Assembly (NCBI RefSeq): GCF_028069655.1
Contig: NZ_JAMCOS010000001.1
Coordinates: 4,308,001-4,372,000 of the forward strand
Direction: 5' to 3'
Origin: Acidovorax sp. NCPPB 4044
Lineage (GTDB): Bacteria; Pseudomonadota; Gammaproteobacteria; Burkholderiales; Burkholderiaceae_C
DNA length: 64,000 nucleotides
Shown here: positions 45,701 through 57,716 of the stretch, one piece after another
Position numbering within the stretch: position 1 is the stretch's first letter
Layout of the letters: each line of letters starts with the position of its first letter
Notes under the pieces: model-generated
Told to the model about the DNA's origin: nothing
Seen by the model: only the letters and a program-made list of their open reading frames with translations
Database searches by the model: none
Translations under genes and position numbers: made by a program

Positions 45701-45791
45701 CCTCGCGCTGGAAGGGGAAGGGGCGCCAGCCGCGGGTGGCGAGCCAGGCTTCCGCGAGGGGGCGTGGGGCGCGGGGGGGTGGGCTGGGCAT
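42753..45791 (-). CDS. Ligase-associated Lhr-type DEXH-box DNA helicase
   Basis: ATP-dependent 3'-5' DNA helicase of 1,012 residues, the Lhr-Core type found with ATP-dependent ligases. Walker A TTGAGKT is at residues 46-52, LTPMRALA (Ia) near 105, DEWH (motif II) at 191-194, MSATLGN (III), then a RecA2 domain with [10 protein letters not shown] and QRAGRSGH (VI), followed by winged-helix and Lhr C-terminal regions. Residues 76-91, between motifs I and Ia, are encoded by dispersed repeat copy 5, an in-frame insertion in a loop. Two low-complexity Ala/Glu-rich inserts (about 690-745 and 905-960) are also present. Confidence 0.93.
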   Translation of the reverse strand: MPSPPPRAPRPLAEAWLATRGWRPFPFQREVWRALAQGRSGLLHATTGAGKTYAVWLGALQAFGALSRKSKPKPPHAADSIEEFAIKKVANSKPSPPEPLTVLWLTPMRALAADTLKALRTPLDELAAQQHPVLARWTSGARTGDTTSAERGAQSRRLPTVLVTTPESLSLLLARGDARELLSTVRLVVADEWHELLGNKRGVQVQLALARLAGWNPGLCVWGMSATLGNLPEARNALLAPLGAEGGNGVLVQGQVDKRLVVDTLLPDHPERFSWAGHLGLRMLPAVVRELESTTTTLVFVNVRSQAELWYKAILDARPEWAGALAIHHGSLDRGVREWVEAGLKAGRLRAVVCTSSLDLGVDFLPVERVLQIGSAKGIARLLQRAGRSGHAPGRPSRITLVPTHSLELVEAAAARAAVQAGEVEMRASPRRPVDVLVQHLVTVALGGGFEPEALYAEVRRTVAYRELPRAVWQWCLDFVHRGGPSLAIYPDYQRVAPDGHGIWRMPSARLARRHRSNIGTIVSDASMAVQVLHGARLGTMEESFLSRLSPGDCFVFAGQVLEMVKIEDMTAYVRRAVRGRPTVPRWAGSRMPLSTVLADFVVQQLAQAAEGRYGTPELRCVRPLLDVQQRWSALPTPGTLLAETLRTREGWHLFLYPFAGRHAHTGLASLFAWRAAQGEAGTFSIAVNDYGLELLSATERDWAALLPGLLRTRATAAGAPGPGSIAAREALAIRNTANAARAEAEDAAGRSVEDGSEKAEDAGAGMETPADAERHALLHEVLASLNATEMARRRFREIARVAGLIFQSHPGERRSARQLQASSQLFFEVFRKYDAGNMLLRQADEEVLSQELDVAQLLAALRRMQAQALVVKPLARPSPFAFPLMVERFREKLTNEDLADRIARMLAQLDTAADAGTAVPADPPPQDVVPPDPPARPQRRRAAAKKAPGKGADPGSAPLPPAETAMQQAAEAVRRTLDFSLTSAEEAGSGAAGARPGRRRERKPSRPLPRL
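45519..45566 (-). repeat. Dispersed hairpin repeat, copy 5 (inside the helicase gene)
   Basis: Minus-strand reading catgccgccgattccattga, agagtttgctat, and a GTTTGCTA/TAGCAAAC hairpin. It lies entirely within the helicase coding region in frame, encoding residues 76-91. Confidence 0.85.
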
Positions 45792-45805
45792 GGGTTTTTT
45801 AGGGG

Positions 45806-45848
45806 TATGCCGGCGGATTCATTGGATAGCTTGCTATTGTTTTTGTAG
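45806..45848 (+). repeat. Dispersed hairpin repeat, copy 6
   Basis: tatgccggcggattcattgg, atagcttgctat and a weak GCTA/TAG hairpin, just upstream of the helicase start and at the edge of the large inverted-repeat block. Confidence 0.7.
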
Positions 45849-45866
45849 TTGATTGGTGGTTACGTT

Positions 45867-45906
45867 GGCTCTGCGGCTCTGCGGCTCTGCGGCTCTGCGG
45901 CTCTGC
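45867..45906. repeat. 8-bp tandem repeat GGCTCTGC x5
   Basis: Five perfect tandem copies of GGCTCTGC at the left margin of the large inverted-repeat block, between the helicase and ligase genes. Confidence 0.95.
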
Positions 45907-45929
45907 GCTGTGGCGGAGTTTTGTTTTTG

Positions 45930-46700
45930 GTTTGCTTCCCGGGGCCGGGTCTCGGCCCGGCGGCCGAGGACCTTTTCTTTGCTTCGCCAAAGAAAAGGTC
46001 CCAAAAGAAAGGCGACCCTGCTGTCTGCGACCCCTTCGCTGCGCTGCGGGGCGACCTGGGGTGCTCGGTCGCGGGGTGCGCCGTGGAACTCGCTGCGCGC
46101 TGGCGCGCTCCGCTCAAACAGCCACGGCAAGCCAGATGTTGAAGCGGGCGTGTCCTTCGGCACGCCCGCCACCCCGCCCCCTGCGCGCCCCAGGCGCATC
46201 CAGAAGGGGCGTTCCGGGCCTTTGCTTCGCTCGGCCTGCTGAAGCCCATCGGGCCATCGCGTTGCTCGGCCTGGGAGGGGCGTCGCTGCGCTCGCCCCGG
46301 ATGGAGCGCTACGCCCCCGTCAAAGAATGGTGCGCGGTGCGCAGCACTCGCGCCCTCCAGGCCGAGCGCAGCGATGGCCCGTGTGCGGCAGCTTCCCTTC
46401 TGGATGCGCAGAGGAGCACAGGGCGCGGGGCGCGCGGATGTGCCGCAGGACACATCCGCCACGTGAACTGACTGGCTGCGATGTCCGAGCGCAGCGCGCC
46501 AGCGCGTAGCGAGTTTCGCAGCCGCGCCCCGTGACCGAGCACCGCAGGTTGCCCCCTTCGCCCATCGGGCGAAGGGGGACGCAGCCAGTAGGGTCGCCTT
46601 TTCTTTGCCTACTTTCTTTTGGCGAAGCAAAAGAAAGTAGGTGCGCCGCCGGGCGCACACCCCGGCCACGGGAAAAAAACCACCCCGGAAGCAAGCCACG
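45930..46700. repeat. Large imperfect inverted-repeat block between the ligase and helicase genes
   Basis: Two arms of about 200 bp in opposite orientation, roughly 45930-46130 and 46490-46700. Both read, on opposite strands, through AAAGAAAAGGCGACCC-like sequence and a GGTGCTCGGTC(A/G)CGGGG segment. Each arm holds a strong hairpin (11 bp at 45971-45998, 13 bp at 46608-46641). The long open frames here mirror each other on the two strands, so I take them as non-coding. The block splits the four-gene repair cluster and fills nearly all of a 931-base gene-free gap. No transposase is present. Confidence 0.75.
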
Positions 46701-46722
46701 CCAAACAGCGACAACAAAAACA

Positions 46723-48414
46723 TCAAGGATCCGACCTCGGCAACAACCCCGCCAACGTCTCCACCGAATCCGCCTCCTCCACCGGCTTGTCCTCCCGCCA
46801 CCGCAGCATCCGCGGAAACCGCACCGCGATCCCGCTCTTGTGCCGCGTGCTGCGCGCGATCCCCTCGAACCCCAGCTCGAACACCAGCGTCGGCTTCACG
46901 CTGCGCACCGGCCCGAAGGTCTCGACCGTGGTGCGCCGGATGACCGCATCCACGCGCGCCATCTCGGCGTCGGTCAGCCCCGAATACGCCTTGGCGAACG
47001 GCACGAGCGCGCGCCCCTCGGTACCGGGCGGGCCGTCCCAGACGGCGAAGGTGTAGTCGCTGTAGAGGCTGGCGCGCCGGCCGTGGCCGCGCTGGGCGTA
47101 GATGAGCACGGCGTCGATGCTGAGCGGGTCAATCTTCCACTTCCACCAGGTGCCCACGTCCTTGGTGCGGCCCACGCCGTACTGCGCGCCGCGGGCCTTG
47201 AGCATCATGCCCTCCACGCCGAGGGAACGCGCCTGTGCGCGCTGGGTGGCCAGGTCGGCCCAGTCGGTGCCCTGCAGCACGGGGCTGGCGACGAGCGAGG
47301 GGTGCGCGGTGCGCCCGAGCAGCGCGTCCAGGCGCGCGCGGCGTTCGTGCTGGGGCAGCGCACGCAGGTCCTGGCCGCCCTCTTCGAGCAGGTCGTAGGC
47401 GAGCAGCACCACGGGCAGCTCGCGCAGCAGCTTGGGGCCCAGCGTCTTGCGGCCGATGCGCTTTTGCAGGTCGGCGAAGGGGCGCACGTGGGCGGGGGTG
47501 TCGCCCTCGGCGGGGCTCCAGACGACGATCTCGCCGTCCAGCACGGTGCCATCGGGCAGGGCCTCGTCGCCCAGCCGCTGCAGTTCGGGAAAGCGGTCGC
47601 TCACGAGTTCTTCGCCGCGCGACCAGACCCAGGTGGCGCCGGCGCGCCGCACGAGCTGGGCGCGGATGCCGTCCCATTTCCATTCGACGACCCAGCCGCC
47701 CGGGGGCCCCAGCGTGGCATCGAACTGCTCCACGGGCAGCGAGAGCGGGTGCGCGAGGAAGAAGGGGTACGGGTGGCCGCTGGTCTCCGCGCCCGGCGCA
47801 CCGTCGCCGTCCGCGCCTTCCGGCTGCGGGGCCACGAGGCGCTCGTAGTCGGCCGCGCCGGGACGCGCGCCGATGTGCGTGTAGCCCATGAGGCGCTGCG
47901 CCACGCGCTTGGGATCGACGCCGCTCACGGCCGCGAGCGCCTGCGTGACCTGCAGTTTGGAGACGCCCACGCGGAACGCCCCCGTGATGAGCTTGAAATA
48001 CACCAGCCGCTCCTCGGGCGCGAGCCGGGCCCACTGCGCACGCAGCATGGGCTCCAGCGCCTCGGGCGCCATGCCGCGCAGCGGCAGCAGGTGCTCTTCG
48101 ACCCATTCGGCCAGGCCCTGCGCATGGCGGTCGGTGGGCACCGGCAGCAGCAGCGCGATGGTTTCCGCGAGATCGCCCACGGCCTCGTAGCTCTCGTCGA
48201 ACAGCCACTCGGGCAGGCGGGCCGCCTCCCGCGCGAACTGGCGCAGCAGCCTGGTGGGCACGAGCTGGCGCGGCTTGCCGCCCGCCAGGAAATACACCGC
48301 CCAGGCGGCATCCCGGGGCGCGGCGGCGCGCAGGTAGGCCTGCAGCGCCGCCTGCTTGGCCAGGCTGGAGGTGCTGGAGTCCAGCGCGCGGTAGAGGGCG
48401 GCGAAATCCTTCAC
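46723..48414 (-). CDS. ATP-dependent DNA ligase (repair-cluster type)
   Basis: ATP-dependent ligase of 563 residues that seals nicks in repair. An N-terminal helical DNA-binding domain spans about residues 1-200. The adenylation motif EWKWDGIR has the nucleophile at Lys246, followed by DGEIVVW, DLLEEGGQDLR and EGMMLKARGAQYGVGR (motif IV/V region), with an OB-fold to the end. It starts at GTG 48414, overlapping the exonuclease stop as GTGA, so translation is coupled. With the exonuclease, Lhr helicase and PdeM it makes the four-gene cluster studied in Pseudomonas putida. Confidence 0.94.
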   Translation of the reverse strand: MKDFAALYRALDSSTSSLAKQAALQAYLRAAAPRDAAWAVYFLAGGKPRQLVPTRLLRQFAREAARLPEWLFDESYEAVGDLAETIALLLPVPTDRHAQGLAEWVEEHLLPLRGMAPEALEPMLRAQWARLAPEERLVYFKLITGAFRVGVSKLQVTQALAAVSGVDPKRVAQRLMGYTHIGARPGAADYERLVAPQPEGADGDGAPGAETSGHPYPFFLAHPLSLPVEQFDATLGPPGGWVVEWKWDGIRAQLVRRAGATWVWSRGEELVSDRFPELQRLGDEALPDGTVLDGEIVVWSPAEGDTPAHVRPFADLQKRIGRKTLGPKLLRELPVVLLAYDLLEEGGQDLRALPQHERRARLDALLGRTAHPSLVASPVLQGTDWADLATQRAQARSLGVEGMMLKARGAQYGVGRTKDVGTWWKWKIDPLSIDAVLIYAQRGHGRRASLYSDYTFAVWDGPPGTEGRALVPFAKAYSGLTDAEMARVDAVIRRTTVETFGPVRSVKPTLVFELGFEGIARSTRHKSGIAVRFPRMLRWREDKPVEEADSVETLAGLLPRSDP

Positions 48415-49565
48415 GGCGCGCGGCCCTCTTCGGCCGGCGGGGCGGCGCCATCCTCCAGCGGCGAGGCATCGCCGCCGGGCGCCGCGATGGGCGGGGTGCC
48501 GTCCGCGCCCGGCCCGGTGGGTGCGCCCGGGAATGCGGCGGCCGCTGCACCGCCGGGTGCATCGTCGTCCTCGTCGCCGTATTCGGTGTGGAACGACTGC
48601 GCATCCAGCCCCTGCTCGCAGAGCCAGCGCACCAGCACCGCCACGCTGCCGTGCGTGACGAACACGCGCTCCGCACCGGTCGCGCCGATGGCCTTCTGCA
48701 GGCCCGGCCAGTCCGCGTGGTCGGACATCACGAAGCCCCGGTCCACGCCGCGCCGCCGGCGCGTGCCGCGCAACTGCATCCAGCCGCTCGCAAAGGCATC
48801 GGCGTGCCGCGCGAAGCGGCGCATCCAGGGCGTGCCCTGGGCCGAGGGCGGCGCCACCACGAGCGCGGTCTGCAATTGCTTGGGGTCCACCCCCGGATCG
48901 GTCACCCGCAGCGTGGGCGGCAGCGCAACGCCGGCCGCGCGGTAGACCCGGTTCAGCGGCTCCACGGCACCGTGGACCACGATGGGCCCGATCGAGGCAT
49001 CCACGCCATGCAGGATGCGCTGCGCCTTGCCGAACGCGTAGCAGAGCATCACCGAGGGCCGGCCCTCGGCCGCGTTCGCACGCCACCAGGCATTGATCTC
49101 CGAGAACAGCGCGTCCTGCGTGGGCCAGCGGTAGATGGGCAGCCCGAAGGTCGATTCGGTGATGAAGGTGTCGCAGCGCACCGGCTCGAACGGCGGGCAG
49201 GTGCCATCGGCGTCGGTCTTGTAGTCGCCCGAGGCCACCCAGACGCGGCCCCCATGCTCCAGCCGCACCTGGGCCGACCCGAGCACATGGCCCGCGGGGT
49301 GCAGCGAGATGCGCACGCCGTGGTGCTCGATGGCCTGGCCGTACGGCAGCGTCTGCAGGGTGATGTCGGCGCCGAGCCGGGTGCGCAGGATGCCTTCGCT
49401 GTCGATGTGCGCAAGGTAGTGCCCGTGGCCCATCCGCGCGTGGTCGGAATGCCCGTGGGTGATGACCGCGCGCTCCACGGGCCGCCACGGATCGATGTAG
49501 AAATCGCCGGGCGGGCAGTACAGCCCTTCGGGTCGTGCGATCACGAGGTCATCGGACGGCGGCAT
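48411..49565 (-). CDS. Ligase-associated DNA exonuclease (metallo-beta-lactamase fold)
   Basis: Nuclease of 384 residues with the MBL/beta-CASP fold. ARPEGLYCPPGDFYIDPWRP near the N-terminus is characteristic of the ligase-associated Exo. The metal motif THGHSDH gives His37, His39, Asp41 and His42; HPAGHVLGS and SGDYKTD follow, and VMSDHADW lies near residue 280. The start at 49565 is supported by a GGCGAGG ribosome site and the family N-terminus; one 39 bases upstream is possible. The C-terminal 55 residues are Gly/Ala/Pro-rich and dispensable-looking. Its stop overlaps the ligase start codon. Confidence 0.92.
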   Translation of the reverse strand: MPPSDDLVIARPEGLYCPPGDFYIDPWRPVERAVITHGHSDHARMGHGHYLAHIDSEGILRTRLGADITLQTLPYGQAIEHHGVRISLHPAGHVLGSAQVRLEHGGRVWVASGDYKTDADGTCPPFEPVRCDTFITESTFGLPIYRWPTQDALFSEINAWWRANAAEGRPSVMLCYAFGKAQRILHGVDASIGPIVVHGAVEPLNRVYRAAGVALPPTLRVTDPGVDPKQLQTALVVAPPSAQGTPWMRRFARHADAFASGWMQLRGTRRRRGVDRGFVMSDHADWPGLQKAIGATGAERVFVTHGSVAVLVRWLCEQGLDAQSFHTEYGDEDDDAPGGAAAAAFPGAPTGPGADGTPPIAAPGGDASPLEDGAAPPAEEGRAP

Positions 49566-49812
49566 CGCAGCCTCGCCTTTCCGAGCAATGGTGGGCAGCG
49601 CCAACCCGCCGCCCTGCTGACCCCGTCGCCCAATGCGCCGTGCGTAGAAGGAAGAAAGCCCTGGTGTGCGCTTGCATGCGGAATGCTATCGCTGGCCCTT
49701 CTCCGCCCGCCGTCGGGCGCGCCGCATGCGGCTGTGGGAGCCCGCCTACCCGGACGGCCGGTTTCCGCAGGGCGCAAAGTGCTGCGGCGCACAAGAGAGC
49801 AGGCGCCAAAAG

Positions 49813-49837
49813 AAAAAGCCGCCCGGAGGCGGCTTTT
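49813..49837 (-). terminator. Terminator of the atp operon
   Basis: Stem aaaagccgcc/ggcggctttt around a four-base loop, 62 bases after the atpC stop in the direction of transcription, followed on the minus strand by T-rich sequence. Confidence 0.85.
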
Positions 49838-49898
49838 GGGGGGTGACGTGGCGGTATCGCGCTCCGGCCGCGCGGGGCCGGCAGCTCGGGCGGCCCGG

Positions 49899-50315
49899 TC
49901 AGCGCTTCTGGCGGAACCGGCGCAGGGCGGCGATCTGGGCAGCCATCACGGCCAGCTCGGATTGCGCCTTGGCGAAATCGACATCGCTCTTGGCGTTCTT
50001 GAGCGCTTCCTCGGCAGCGGCGCGGGCGGCAGCGGCCTTTTCATCGTCCAGGTCCTTGCCGCGGATGGCGGTGTCGGACAGCACGGTCACGCGGCCGGGC
50101 TGCACTTCGAGGATGCCGCCGGCCACGAAGACGAACTCTTCGCCGCCATCGGCCGTCTCGATGCGCACCGACCCCGGCTTGATGCGCGTGATCAGCGGCG
50201 TGTGGCGCGGATAGATGCCGAGTTCGCCGGCCTCGCCGGGCAGCGCGATGAAACGCGCTTCACCCGAGAAGATGGACTCTTCGGCGCTGACCACATCGAC
50301 GTGGATGGTGTTCAT
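49899..50315 (-). CDS. atpC: ATP synthase epsilon subunit
   Basis: F1 central-stalk subunit of 138 residues that couples rotation and inhibits ATP hydrolysis. It has an N-terminal beta-sandwich (about 1-85: [57 protein letters not shown]) and a C-terminal helical hairpin. It is the last gene of the atp operon. A 128-base spacer with a hairpin separates it from atpD. Confidence 0.97.
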   Translation of the reverse strand: MNTIHVDVVSAEESIFSGEARFIALPGEAGELGIYPRHTPLITRIKPGSVRIETADGGEEFVFVAGGILEVQPGRVTVLSDTAIRGKDLDDEKAAAARAAAEEALKNAKSDVDFAKAQSELAVMAAQIAALRRFRQKR

Positions 50316-50388
50316 GGTGGTTCCTCTGGGCTCTGGAAGAAGGTGGAATGAGCAAGCAGACGGGAGGGCCCGCTAGGCGCCGCGCGCA

Positions 50389-50406
50389 GCCGTACGGAAG
50401 TACGGC
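50389..50406. other. Hairpin in the atpD-atpC spacer
   Basis: Perfect stem gccgtac/gtacggc around a GGAA loop, in the 128-base gap between atpD and atpC. It could influence mRNA stability or epsilon expression; no T tract follows. Confidence 0.5.
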
Positions 50407-50443
50407 GCGCACGGCAACGACGCGGGCTGCCCGTATGCGCCGC

Positions 50444-51892
<1,449 letters not shown>

Positions 51893-52759
51893 TTAAACTG
51901 CCGCGGCACCCGCGACGATCTCCGAAAGTTCTTTCGTGATCGCGGCCTGGCGCGTCTTGTTGTAGACCAGCTTGAGTTCGCCGATGACGTTGCCCGCGTT
52001 GTCCGTGGCGGCCTTCATGGCCACCATGCGCGCCGATTGCTCGGACGCCATGTTCTCGGCCACGGCCTGGTAGATCAGCGACTCGACATAGCGAACCAGC
52101 AGGTCGTCGATGACGCTCTGTGCATCGGGCTCGTAGATGTAGTCCCAGCCATGCTCGGTCTTCTCGGCCTGCATCTTCTCGGACGAGAGCGGCAGGAGCT
52201 GCTCCACGACCGATTCCTGCTTCATGGTGTTGATGAACTTGGTGTAGCTCAGGTACACCGCGTTGACCTTGCCTTCGGCGTAGGCGTCGAGCAGCACCTT
52301 GACGGGGCCGATCAGCTTGTCGAGGTGCGGCGTGTCGCCGAGGCCCGTCACGTGCGAGACCACCTTGGCGCCCACGCGGTTCAGGAACCCCAGGCCCTTG
52401 TTGCCGATCGCCACGGCCTGCGTGGACACGCCCTGCGACTGCAGGTCGCGCAGCTTGGCCGTCACGGCGCGCAGCACGTTGGTGTTCATGCCACCGCACA
52501 GTCCCTTGTCCGTCGTCACCACGATGAAGCCGGCCGCCTTGGCGTCGTTCGTCTTCATGAAGGGATGGACGTATTCCGGGTTGGCGTGGCCGAGGTTCGC
52601 CGCGATGTTGCGGATCTTCTCGCTGTACGGCCGTGCGGCGCGCATGCGGTCCTGCGCCTTGCGCATCTTGGACGCGGCCACCATTTCCATGGCCTTGGTG
52701 ATCTTCTTGGTGTTTTCCACCGATTTGATCTTGCCGCGAATTTCCTTGCCTGCTGCCAT
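51893..52759 (-). CDS. atpG: ATP synthase gamma subunit
   Basis: Central rotor shaft of F1, 288 residues. It begins [23 protein letters not shown]-type sequence, contains [11 protein letters not shown], and ends in the helical [15 protein letters not shown], the usual family pattern. The ATG at 52759 gives the conserved N-terminus; an in-frame start 39 bases upstream would add unrelated residues. Confidence 0.98.
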   Translation of the reverse strand: MAAGKEIRGKIKSVENTKKITKAMEMVAASKMRKAQDRMRAARPYSEKIRNIAANLGHANPEYVHPFMKTNDAKAAGFIVVTTDKGLCGGMNTNVLRAVTAKLRDLQSQGVSTQAVAIGNKGLGFLNRVGAKVVSHVTGLGDTPHLDKLIGPVKVLLDAYAEGKVNAVYLSYTKFINTMKQESVVEQLLPLSSEKMQAEKTEHGWDYIYEPDAQSVIDDLLVRYVESLIYQAVAENMASEQSARMVAMKAATDNAGNVIGELKLVYNKTRQAAITKELSEIVAGAAAV

Positions 52760-52868
52760 GCCTAGACCTCCACGTTGGCCACCGCCACGGCTGCGCAACC
52801 CCCGAAGGGGCCGCGAGCGGGCTGGCGGCGGTTCTGCGCTGCGCTCATGTCTTTCGCTTCCCGTCCGG

Positions 52869-54422
<1,554 letters not shown>

Positions 54423-54464
54423 GACTCTTTCCTTCTTTCTTGGGTTAGCCGAAACCTCGGGCGC

Positions 54465-55007
54465 TTACGCGACGAGGGCCGCTTTCATTTGTTCCAGACG
54501 GGCCTTGACCGAGGTGTCCAGCACCTCGTCGCCCACGACCACGCGGACGCCGCCGATCAGCGATTCGTCCAGTTGCACGGAGAGGTTCAGCTTGCGGCCG
54601 AAACGCTTCTCCAGCACGCCGCCGAGGTCTGCCAGTGCGGCGCCGTCCAGCGCGAAGGCGCTGTGGACGACCGCATCGGACGAGCCGCTCTGGCGGTTGA
54701 CGAGGGCGCGGAACTGCGCAGCCACTTCGGGCAGCGCGGCCAGGCGACCGTTGTCGATGAGCACGCGCAGGAAGTTGCGGGCCGCATCGGAGAGCGGCGA
54801 GCGGACCACGCCGGTGATCACGTCGAACAGTTGTCCGGACGCGACCTTCGGGTTGTCGGCCAGTTGCCGGATCTGCGGGTCGGCAGCAATCGCCGCCAAC
54901 TCGTCCACCCAGGCGACGGTGCTGCCCAGGTCAGCGCCCGGCTGGGCTGCGCTGGCCTTGAACAGGGCTTCCGCGTAAGGGCGGGCAATGGTGGCGAGTT
55001 CAGCCAT
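54465..55007 (-). CDS. atpH: ATP synthase delta subunit
   Basis: Peripheral-stalk subunit of 180 residues linking F1 to the b subunits. The N-terminal six-helix domain starts [17 protein letters not shown], and the C-terminal region has [21 protein letters not shown] followed by a short helix. It lies 15 bases after atpF and 42 before atpA. Confidence 0.97.
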   Translation of the reverse strand: MAELATIARPYAEALFKASAAQPGADLGSTVAWVDELAAIAADPQIRQLADNPKVASGQLFDVITGVVRSPLSDAARNFLRVLIDNGRLAALPEVAAQFRALVNRQSGSSDAVVHSAFALDGAALADLGGVLEKRFGRKLNLSVQLDESLIGGVRVVVGDEVLDTSVKARLEQMKAALVA

Positions 55008-55022
55008 GGTTGCGTCCCTTAC

Positions 55023-55493
55023 TTACAGCTCGGTCTTGAGGCGGTTCAACAGATCGGCGTGGATGCCGGCGTTGACCTCCTTGCGGAGGATCTGCTCGGC
55101 GCCCTTGACGGCGAGCGCGGCCACCTGCTCGCGCAGGGCCTCGCGGGCCTGCACGGTCTGCTGCTCGGCTTCGGCACGGGCGGCGGCGACGATCTTGGCG
55201 CCTTCGTCGTTGGCACGGGCCTTGGCTTCTTCGATGATGGCCTGGGCACGGCGTTCGGCGTCCGCAAGACGCGATGCCGTCTCGTTGCGCGTCTGCGCCA
55301 GTTCCTTCTCGACGCGCTGGTTCACAGCGGTGAGTTCGGACTTGGCGCGATCGGCAGCAGCGAGGCCTTCGGCGATTTTCTGGGCTCGTTCATCCAGCGC
55401 TTTCGCGATCGGGGGCCACACGAACTTCATCGTGAACAGCACCAGGATCAGGAAGACGATGGCCTGAACGAACAGGGTCGCGTTGATACTCAC
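55023..55493 (-). CDS. atpF: ATP synthase b subunit
   Basis: Membrane-anchored peripheral-stalk subunit of 156 residues. One N-terminal helix (about 5-25) ends in MKFVWPPI, followed by a long charged coiled coil ([20 protein letters not shown] and onwards). Length and pattern are typical of the single b-type subunit of proteobacteria that forms a homodimer. Confidence 0.98.
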   Translation of the reverse strand: MSINATLFVQAIVFLILVLFTMKFVWPPIAKALDERAQKIAEGLAAADRAKSELTAVNQRVEKELAQTRNETASRLADAERRAQAIIEEAKARANDEGAKIVAAARAEAEQQTVQAREALREQVAALAVKGAEQILRKEVNAGIHADLLNRLKTEL

Positions 55494-55527
55494 GGCAACA
55501 CCTTTCTAGTTGGGCGTTGGTCGGGAA

Positions 55528-55830
<303 letters not shown>

Positions 55831-56709
55831 TCAGTGAGCTTCATGCGCCTGGCCGAGATAGATCAGCGCCAGCATCATGAAAATGAAGGCTTGCAGGGTG
55901 ATCACCAGGATGTGGAAGATCGCCCAGATCGAGCCCGCAATGATGTGCCCCACGGGGAGCAACACACCGGAAAGCGACATGGCTGCCGCGCCGCCCATCA
56001 GGGCGATCAGCATGAACACCAACTCACCAGCGTACATGTTGCCGAAAAGCCGCATGCCATGCGACACGGTCTTGGCAACGTATTCGATGATCTGCATCAG
56101 CAGATTGATCACGCCCAGGATGAGGGCGAAGACGGGATTCTTGCTCGTGCCGAACGGTGCCGTGACCAGTTCGTGCGCCCAGCCGCCCACGCCCTTGATC
56201 TTGACGCTGTAGTAGAAGCAGAGGATCAGCACGGCCGTCGACAGGCCCAGCGTGGTGGAGAGGTCGGCCGTGGGCACGACGCGCAGGTAGGCGTGGTGCG
56301 GATCGTGGCCGGCGGCGCCGTAGATCTGGGCCCAGATGGCGGGCAGCAGGTCGACGGGCAGCATGTCCATCGCGTTCATGAGGAAGATCCACACGAACAC
56401 AGTGAGGGCCAGAGGCGCGATGAACTTGCGGCTCTCGGCGTTGTGGATGTTGGCCTTGGCCTGGTTGTCCACCATCTCGACGAGGATCTCGACGGCGGCC
56501 TGGAACCGGCCCGGGACACCCGGCGTGGCCTTGCGCGCGGCGAGCCAGAAGACGAAAAGGGCCAGAAAACCGAGAACCAAACCGACGACCACCGAGTCAA
56601 TGTTGACCACGGTGAAATCGACGATGGACTTCTGCTTGATGTTCTGGAGATGCTGCAAGTGGTGAACGATGTATTCACTGGCAGTCGGTGCGTGCGCTTC
56701 TGCGGCCAT
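55831..56709 (-). CDS. atpB: ATP synthase a subunit
   Basis: Membrane stator subunit of 292 residues forming the proton half-channels. It has about five or six helices. The essential Arg lies in HGMRLFGNMYAGE near residue 220. The N-terminus (ASEYIVHHLQHLQN) is the usual beta-proteobacterial form. It is the second gene of the operon, 15 bases downstream of atpI. Confidence 0.98.
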   Translation of the reverse strand: MAAEAHAPTASEYIVHHLQHLQNIKQKSIVDFTVVNIDSVVVGLVLGFLALFVFWLAARKATPGVPGRFQAAVEILVEMVDNQAKANIHNAESRKFIAPLALTVFVWIFLMNAMDMLPVDLLPAIWAQIYGAAGHDPHHAYLRVVPTADLSTTLGLSTAVLILCFYYSVKIKGVGGWAHELVTAPFGTSKNPVFALILGVINLLMQIIEYVAKTVSHGMRLFGNMYAGELVFMLIALMGGAAAMSLSGVLLPVGHIIAGSIWAIFHILVITLQAFIFMMLALIYLGQAHEAH

Positions 56710-56724
56710 CGGACAACTCTTCTC

Positions 56725-57195
56725 TCAATCAATCGGTTTGCGGACACCGGGCCGCACCATGAGGGCGATCCAGTACGTTTTCATCGTCACCACCATGCCG
56801 GCAAGCAAAGCGAGCCAGCTCAATCCCGGCACCAGCCGGGGCGCCGCCGCCAGCATGGCGACGGTCAAAGCAATCTTGACCAGTTCCCACCCGAAGAGGC
56901 CCGCCAGCGCAGCCCCTGCCGAAGCCCTGTCGCGCGCCACCCCCCGGGCGAAGAGCGCCGCGGGGAGGACCACCGCCAGCGCACCGTATCCCGTGGACCA
57001 CGCGATAGAGGATTTTCCGGATACCCCCCAGGCCACCACTGCCGCGAGGAGCCCGACGACTGCCTGACAAGCCACGATGCGCCAGACGGACACCCGGGGA
57101 TGGCGCATCCGCCAGTCCCGCGCCTCATCGGCAGAAAGGGGCTTGAAGCCAGGATCTTCGGCCTCAGTTCCTGTATCCGGAGCGTCTGTTTTCAT
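56725..57195 (-). CDS. atpI: ATP synthase protein I
   Basis: Membrane protein of 156 residues that assists c-ring assembly. A polar N-terminus of about 38 residues is followed by four helices, including FGWELVKIALTVAMLAAAP and LAGMVVTMKTYWIAL, which match the AtpI family. It opens the atp operon, divergent from ybeD. Confidence 0.92.
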   Translation of the reverse strand: MKTDAPDTGTEAEDPGFKPLSADEARDWRMRHPRVSVWRIVACQAVVGLLAAVVAWGVSGKSSIAWSTGYGALAVVLPAALFARGVARDRASAGAALAGLFGWELVKIALTVAMLAAAPRLVPGLSWLALLAGMVVTMKTYWIALMVRPGVRKPID

Positions 57196-57244
57196 TGTTC
57201 GGCAACGCCCGGTTTACGGCCTGAAACTTCTTACAAAGCCGCTG

Positions 57245-57275
57245 ATTATAAGTAAAAACCCGTTGCATCCCGCAA
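57245..57275 (-). promoter_or_regulatory. Candidate promoter of the atp operon
   Basis: On the minus strand, a TATAAT (plus-strand attata at 57245-57250) lies 49 bases before the atpI ATG. A weak TTGCGG lies 19 bases further upstream (57270-57275). The -10 is perfect; the -35 and spacing are poor. Confidence 0.4.
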
Positions 57276-57395
57276 TGCCCCGACACGCATGTGCGAAAGC
57301 GGTGCGCGCCGGTGCGCTGCGCTGGTGAAAGGGATGCCGAACGGCGCGCCACCGTGGTGCGCGAACGCTACACGGCATCACCGACAATTCACCGC

Positions 57396-57704
57396 ATGAC
57401 CCAGCCCCCAATCCCTCCCGTGATCGGCGCCGATGGCAATGTGCCGCAGGATTCGCTCATCGAATACCCCTCCCGCTTTCCGATCAAGGTCATGGGCCGC
57501 AAGGCCGATGGCTTCGTCCACGCGCTCACCGAAGTGGCGCGCCGCTTCGATCCGGAATTCGACGCGTCCACCATCGAACTGCGTGACAGCCGTGAGGGCA
57601 ACTACCTGGGCGTGACCCTCACGGTGACGGCGACCAGCCGGGAGCAGCTGGACGACCTCTACCGCGCGCTGTCGTCGCATCCGATGGTCAAGATCGTGCT
57701 CTGA
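57396..57704 (+). CDS. ybeD: YbeD/DUF493 family protein
   Basis: Small ferredoxin-like-fold protein of 102 residues. Segments include [22 protein letters not shown] and, at the C-terminus, [22 protein letters not shown], matching the YbeD (DUF493) family of suggested regulatory proteins. It sits 12 bases upstream of lipB, as in many proteobacteria, and is probably in one operon with lipB and lipA. The ATG at 57396 excludes 35 non-conserved residues. Confidence 0.95.
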   Translation: MTQPPIPPVIGADGNVPQDSLIEYPSRFPIKVMGRKADGFVHALTEVARRFDPEFDASTIELRDSREGNYLGVTLTVTATSREQLDDLYRALSSHPMVKIVL

Positions 57705-57716
57705 CGCGGGGCCGCC

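Noticed and set aside
45860..46801. Overlapping open frames on both strands in the palindrome block
   Set aside because: The two strands encode similar peptides because the DNA is an inverted repeat; no ribosome site or domain. Treated as a non-coding repeat.
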